A DNA stretch of 64,000 bases from Bactrocera neohumeralis (lineage: Eukaryota; Arthropoda; Insecta; Diptera; Tephritidae): positions 496,001 through 560,000 of the forward strand of contig NC_065923.1 of the NCBI RefSeq assembly GCF_024586455.1, written 5' to 3'. The number at the start of each line of letters is the position of its first letter. The first letter of the stretch is position 1. The notes beneath the pieces were generated by a model that saw only the letters and a list, made by a program, of their open reading frames with translations, did not search any database and was not told where the DNA came from. Position numbers and translations under genes: made by a program. Shown here piece by piece: positions 59,530 through 64,000 of this stretch.

Positions 59530-60300
59530 GGCGAAAAAATCGTTATAAAATCAGTCAAATGCACTGGGTCCATACATTTGGTGTCTGGGTCCTTGAAAAG
59601 TTATAGTCCGAACGCGACAATTTTTGGGCATATAATTAAACACCTTAAGAGCACTTTATGTGCAAAGTTTGTATACTGGAAAAGACGGATTCCGTGGATG
59701 GAACTTAAAGTTGTGTTCTAGGCGAAGTAGACGTGGTTGTTTTCCGATTTCGCCCATTTTCACAGTGTGTGATAGGTATGACTGGATAACCAAATTTGGT
59801 TGGATTAGTTTTCTCCACCATCTTGGTTGTAAAATTTAATGCTTGTGATGCATTTATTCGGTGAGTTATCAGACGTTCAGCAGTTTTCAACATAATCGTT
59901 ATATGGGGAGTGGGCGCTGTTATTATTTGACTTTACCCACTTCCTCAGGGCTTGAAGAGATATTAATATACTTAGTGGTTTGGAAGACGTGTACATTAAA
60001 CCATTTTGAGAACGGAACTACGACCACTTAAAGAGAATTCAGTCAACAGATGTCGCTTGTCACTGCGATCTCTTGTAAGAAATTACATTTTTATATTTTA
60101 ATTTAGTGCTTTTGTGGACGTGGTAGTGTCCGATTACCCCTATCTGCAACACCGACCTCCTTTGGGTGTCAGGGAATATATGTGGCAAGTTTTTTCCAGA
60201 TATCTCAATTTCAATACGTGAAGCTTTTAAGTATGCAATTCCGAATAACAACAAAAAAATTAGTACAAAGGGTACTTATTAGAAATCGGTTAAATTTGTA
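59530..60300 (+). repeat. dispersed non-coding repeat of tephritid type
   Basis: Phrases such as GTTATAGTCCGAACGCGACA, CTTAAGAGCACTTTATGTGC, GACGGATTCCGTGGATGG, TTTCGCCCATTTTCACAGTG and ATCTTGGTTGTAAAATTTAA resemble a repeat I associate with tephritid genomes. The right part (60105-60230) resembles the GTGGACGTGGTAGTGTCCGA, then CAAGTTTTTTCCAGATATCT pattern seen in fly repeats like the one at 19415. It is non-coding. Ends and class are not determined. Confidence 0.5.
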
Positions 60301-60878
60301 TTGCAGGAACTAGACTCATTCTTACACAAAATATTGAATATAATTTGTCAGATTTGGTTTTGAGATAAAAACTATACCTCAATTTATGTTTTTAAAATTA
60401 TGGTCCATCATTGAGGAAAATTACTAAACTTGCTTGGATGGTGAACAAAGAGTCTTAATATCTATTAATTCAGATATGATTGCTTTATCTCCGAATGGCA
60501 GATATTTGTTCTAAAAAGTTGTCCAATGTTGAAAGCAAAGACCAATGGATCCTTAGTTTTGAAAAACAGAAAGAGTGTAACAAAACTTTTCTTTAACTAT
60601 ACTTGCCTAAAATGGGAGGGTGCACATGTGACTGGATCTCTTGTTCATGAATTTATAATTTATTGTTATGGTGGGCTAAGACCATTTAGCTAAATCTGTC
60701 TCTCTGTTTTAGAGATTTTCTACACTTCCTTTTATCCTCAAGAAACTGCGCCCTAGTCGAAATCGGTGATATTCGAGCACCAAAGGATTCGGATGCCACA
60801 GAAGCTGATCGATTAAAATCGGGCTATGCATGAAATCCCTGATTTCAAAATTAACATTTCTTTCGTATGGAATATATA
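60301..60878. other. non-coding stretch
   Basis: AT-rich, no motif recognised. It ends in TA (60877-60878), the target flank of the DD41D element. Confidence 0.45.
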
Positions 60879-61860
60879 TCGGGTGATTTTTTAAGAGCTT
60901 GATAACTTTTTTTAAAAAAAAACGCATAAAATTTGCAAAATCTCATCGGTTCTTTATTTGAAACGTTAGATTGGTTCATGACATTTACTTTTTGAAGATA
61001 ATTTCATTTAAATGTTGACCGCGGCTGCGTCTTAGGTGGTCCATTCGGAAAGTCCAATTTTGGGCACGTCGAATTTTCAGTGAATGGGCCCTAGAAAAGT
61101 TGGCAGAAAATCCGCTTTTTTATCGACAAATTTTGTTCAGCGATGAGGCTCATTTCTGGTTGAATGGCTACGTAAATAAGCAAAATTGCCGCATTTGGGG
61201 TGAAGAGCAACCAGAAGCCGTTCAAGAACTGCCCATGCATCCCGAAAAATGCACTGTTTGGTGTGGTTTGTACGCTGGTGGAATCATTGGACCGTATTTT
61301 TTCAAAGATGCTGTTGGACGCAACGTTACGGTGAATGGCGATCGCTATCGTTCGATGCTAACAAACTTTTTGTTGCCAAAAATGGAAGAACTGAACTTGG
61401 TTGACATGTGGTTTCAACAAGATGGCGCTACATGCCACACAGCTCGCGATTCTATGGCCATTTTGAGGGAAAACTTCGGAGAACAATTCATCTCAAGAAA
61501 TGGACCCGTAAGTTGGCCACCAAGATCATGCGATTTAACGCCTTTAGACTATTTTTTGTGGGGCTACGTCAAGTCTAAAGTCTACAGAAATAAGCCAGCA
61601 ACTATTCCAGCTTTGGAAGACAACATTTCCGAAGAAATTCGGGCTATTCCGGCCGAAATGCTCGAAAAAGTTGCCCAAAATTGGACTTTCCGAATGGACC
61701 ACCCAAGATTCAGCCGCGGTCAACATTTAAATGAAATTATCTTCAAAAAGTAAATGTCATGAACCAATCTAACGTTTCAAATAAAGAACCGATGAGATTT
61801 TGCAAATTTTATGCCTTTTTTTTTAAAAAAAAGTTATCAAGCTCTTAAAAAATCACCCGA
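60879..61860 (+). mobile_element. DD41D (rosa-like) mariner with long TIRs, internally rearranged
   Basis: Left TIR 60879-61065 and right TIR 61672-61860 are nearly perfect inverted repeats of about 188 bp beginning TCGGGTGATTTTTTAAGAGC. TA flanks both sides (60877-60878, 61861-61862). The right TIR contains the last 27 codons and stop of the transposase, so the left TIR carries a reverse-complement copy of coding sequence. The simplest reading is that the left end was replaced by an inverted duplication of the right end, deleting the N-terminal part of the gene. DD41D elements were described from Ceratitis rosa ('rosa'); assignment here rests on the 41-residue spacing. Confidence 0.93.
61067..61753 (+). 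CDS. DD41D mariner transposase, catalytic domain only
   Basis: The open frame starts upstream of a TTG at 61100 without any ATG and runs 217 codons from that point to the TAA at 61751-61753. Counting from 61100, ILFSDEAHFWLNG holds the first catalytic Asp (residue 15), DMWFQQDGATCHTA the second (108), and RSCDLTPLDYFLWGYVKSK the third (150). Forty-one residues lie between the second and third, hence DD41D. In frame, sequence resembling EFSEWALEKLAENP extends back to about 61067, where it meets the left TIR. The helix-turn-helix domain (roughly the first 110-130 residues of about 350) is lost. Without it and without a start codon a functional protein is unlikely. The catalytic domain itself is undamaged. 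Confidence 0.9.
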   Translation, partial: RRIFSEWALEKLAENPLFYRQILFSDEAHFWLNGYVNKQNCRIWGEEQPEAVQELPMHPEKCTVWCGLYAGGIIGPYFFKDAVGRNVTVNGDRYRSMLTNFLLPKMEELNLVDMWFQQDGATCHTARDSMAILRENFGEQFISRNGPVSWPPRSCDLTPLDYFLWGYVKSKVYRNKPATIPALEDNISEEIRAIPAEMLEKVAQNWTFRMDHPRFSRGQHLNEIIFKK

Positions 61861-62259
61861 TACAAGTATATACATATAGTATAACATATTATATAATACA
61901 TAGAGATAAATAATATATTATTTCGCGTCGAGATCTATGGTCGCGCTTCACAACTCACTTGCGTCGAAATTCTTTCTGATTGATTGAATTTGTGAGAGTT
62001 TCGAGTCTCTTCCTCAAAATCAAGTCCTGTTATGGAATAGTTTTTCATTCGACAAGATACTTTCACAAAAAGACACTTCAACGTGGTTACAGACAGAGTC
62101 CGTTGTGATTAACGAGAGTACCTGCCTGCGAAGGCCTAACCTCACGGTGCTTTCTATTTCTAGAAGCACGTAGATCAATACAATGCGTTGATCAGCGCCC
62201 CAAAGCACAAATTCATTCAGCTTTCATAACTTGGAGAACCAAAGTATGAATGCATTCTG
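61861..62259. other. short non-coding stretch with repeat traces
   Basis: 62028-62075 (TGGAATAGTTTTTCATTCGA, then CAAGATACTTTCAC) resembles a unit of the dispersed repeat seen at 4155. The remainder is not recognised. Confidence 0.4.
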
Positions 62260-62830
62260 CACCTATACCTTGATTCCAATTGGTTCGGGTGGATAGGGAT
62301 ACCCTAGCCGCCTTGGTCGTGTACGAGGCCGACCTAAAATATCTGCCGTACTCTGGGTCCGGCACCCGGCCACAATGCGACTCCACATTGGACTAAATGC
62401 CCTGACTGCATTTAGGTACAAACCACAGCCACCACGAATCTCCACAAAGGGCCAAACCCAGTGAGCAGATTGAAGTTACCTCCAAGGGCTAACTGCTCCC
62501 CGTGGTACCAGGTTAAATTCTCTGGTGAGATTTTGTAGCTTTTGCTACTACCAGTTTAGTCCCCAAAAACTCAATGACTGGTTGCATTTGTCGCTGTTGC
62601 AAATGCTTTATATTATGTGAATTATATGAAGCTTAGAATTTGACTTCAAGCTGAATATTATAGCACTATTCTGAGTTAGACAATGCTGACATTTAAAATA
62701 AGACCTGTAACGTCAGACACAGTGCATGTGGATTTTAGTCGCCTCTTACGACAGGCATGCTTTACCACGGGTATATTCTTCCCCCTCCACGCAGGGCCCC
62801 CTACCCGCAGGGGGGATGGTTACAGACAGA
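62260..62830. repeat. possible decayed mobile element, GC-rich ends
   Basis: 62270-62520 and 62720-62830 are markedly GC-richer than the flanks, with a junction-like AT-rich gap at 62590-62700. The second part contains GATTTTAGTCGCCTCTTACG and the hairpin CCCCCT-ACCCGC-AGGGGG (62797-62814). The compactness suggests a structured repeat end or an RNA-like element, but I cannot name it and no frame is convincing. Confidence 0.35.
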
Positions 62831-63373
62831 CATGAGCTTACATTCTTAGTATACATATCCCTCTATCTAGAGACCATTCAACTGATTTCGAAAAAAATAT
62901 ATTCAGAATTAGCACCGTCTACAATAACTCTTCAAGGCTACAACAACAAAACAAACAACCATTGTAATAAAATTGCTTATATGACTTTCTAAGTAAGTAG
63001 GGTTGTATGTGAGCGTTGCTTTATGAAAAGTAGAGCAGACTGCGGATTCTCAGGGCACAGTACACACCTTAAACTAATACCTGTTTGAAAAAATGGGTCT
63101 GTGTGTATATACATAGATACATAAATGTCGGTATGTCGTTCGAGGAGCTCAAACATTTTATCCGGACAACAGCAAAACAGAAACAATAATAATAATTTAC
63201 TTTGGGCATCATAAATAATGCAATATAATAAAAACAATATGCGCGGCATGAGTAGAAAATATTTGCTACAACAACACTAACCAACAACAACAATCACGAG
63301 CTAACAATAATAAGGTTAGCAGAAGCGTCAAAACGGAAAACACAGCGAGAATAAAATAAAAGTCGTACAAATA
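62831..63373. other. non-coding stretch
   Basis: AT-rich with CAACAACAA runs (62940-62960, 63265-63295). The frames on the minus strand are Leu/Tyr/Cys-rich translations of CAA-type repeats. No gene is recognised. Confidence 0.45.
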
Positions 63374-63800
63374 ATGCGAACAACAACAATAATGATAATA
63401 ACAAACAATAATAGCTGCAATAGCAACAACACTAAACTTAAGCAAAATTTCAACATCTTTGAGGCACAATCATTCGCCGCTACCGCTGTTCTGCCGGCGA
63501 CGCTATCGGAACTTTCATCATGCATCGACAAAAAGAGGAGCGAAGGCCGAGGAGTTCCGCAGATGGCGACGTCCGCGGCATCAGCGCTGGCGAACACGTT
63601 AGTACGAAGTCGATTATGCTGCCGAAGATCATGATTTCGATAATAACGACATTTGTTGTTGTTGCAATTTGATGGGCGCCTCGCCTGAAAACAATGTTGC
63701 CGCCGCAAGAAACATATGGACGACGATTGCAGACGATTACGGACGATTATGGCCGACGCTGATGACAATGGCGATTGCGATTGCGGCCAAAGAGACAAAC
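63374..63800 (+). other. GC-richer candidate host exon or 5' UTR
   Basis: The ATG at 63374 opens 86 codons, with a Thr/Asn-rich start (NNNSCNSNN) then ordinary protein-like sequence (FNIFEAQSFAATAVLPATLS, later KKRSEGRG and MATSAASALANTLVRSR), ending at 63632-63634. In another phase a second frame stays open from about 63600 to 63798 (DHDFDNNDICCCCNLMGASP, then ENNVAAARNIWTTIADDYGR). Asn-rich starts are common in fly regulatory proteins. I recognise no domain, and the minus strand is also open here, so composition alone could explain the frames. Confidence 0.28.
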
Positions 63801-64000
63801 TTGCAGCAAAACTAACTAAATGAATGGCAATTCTTAGTAGCCGCTTTTGGAGCCGATAGTTTGTTTTTCTGCTGTTGTTGCATGCATTTCGACTTTACTC
63901 AGCCGAACTAACCTTGCCATATTACTTGTAACCTCGCAGTTAATTTAGCAGACTTGTCGGTTGATCGTAAGATATATGTATGTGGGTATGTGTGACGCTG
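63801..64000. other. window end, nothing identified
   Basis: Non-coding sequence with GTTGTTG at 63874-63880 and TATATGTATGTGGGTATGTG at 63973-63992. Any exon at 63374-63800 might continue beyond the window. Confidence 0.4.

Noticed and set aside
1..64000. tRNA, rRNA, CRISPR array, operon or LTR retrotransposon
   Set aside because: I saw no tRNA-like B-box cloverleaf, no rRNA segment, no regularly spaced direct repeats with unique spacers and no pair of long terminal direct repeats. The DNA is eukaryotic.

Overview
This window looks like non-coding, transposon-rich DNA from a higher dipteran, most probably a tephritid fruit fly (Bactrocera, Zeugodacus or Ceratitis type). The evidence is AT-rich sequence with GT/CA, CAA/GTT and CATA/TATG microsatellites, stop-ridden reading frames almost throughout, and transposon families typical of flies: an RTE-like LINE, Jockey-clade LINEs, DD34D mariners and a DD41D 'rosa'-like mariner. 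The organism is an inference; no host gene here names it. No complete host protein-coding gene, tRNA, rRNA or CRISPR array was found. The layout suits a long intron or intergenic region of a large fly gene.

Layout. 1-7249: simple repeats, a mariner relic (about 1030-1265), two relics of a dispersed fly repeat and a decayed RNase H domain (5965-6385). 7250-7788: an internally deleted mariner with both terminal inverted repeats (TIRs) and an N-terminal transposase frame. 7795-15635: more relics and one small TIR element. 15636-15915: a long TTTATC hexanucleotide array. 17878-18212: a decayed frame of unknown origin. 23655-25115: old copy of an RTE-like LINE. 26742-28767: a 2-kb TA-flanked TIR element holding a second element (27807-28612) and a subterminal hairpin. 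31195-36560: four mariner relics of at least two subfamilies. 38767-39037: third piece of the RTE-like LINE. 39525-39706: an exact 91-bp tandem duplication. 42755-43215: another mariner relic. 44761-47960: nearly full-length RTE-like LINE on the minus strand, with endonuclease and reverse transcriptase broken by a few lesions. 49650-51276: Jockey-clade LINE, plus strand. 52240-52430 and 55021-55440: C-terminal pieces of two other LINEs. 56600-56915: GC-rich island ending in a good splice donor. 60879-61860: DD41D mariner with about 188-bp TIRs and an intact catalytic domain. 62260-62830 and 63374-63800: GC-richer blocks, the second possibly a host exon.

The genes do not form a pathway. They are independent selfish elements at different stages of decay. 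The best preserved are the DD41D element, the 7250-7788 mariner deletion derivative and the RTE-like LINE; the rest are recognised from short motifs and are broken. The most unusual structure is the DD41D element, whose left end is an inverted copy of its right end, including the transposase C-terminal codons. I saw no clear sign of a new cellular system; the unexplained items worth checking are the unidentified frame at 17878-18212, the nested TIR element at 26742-28767 and the GC-rich candidate exons.
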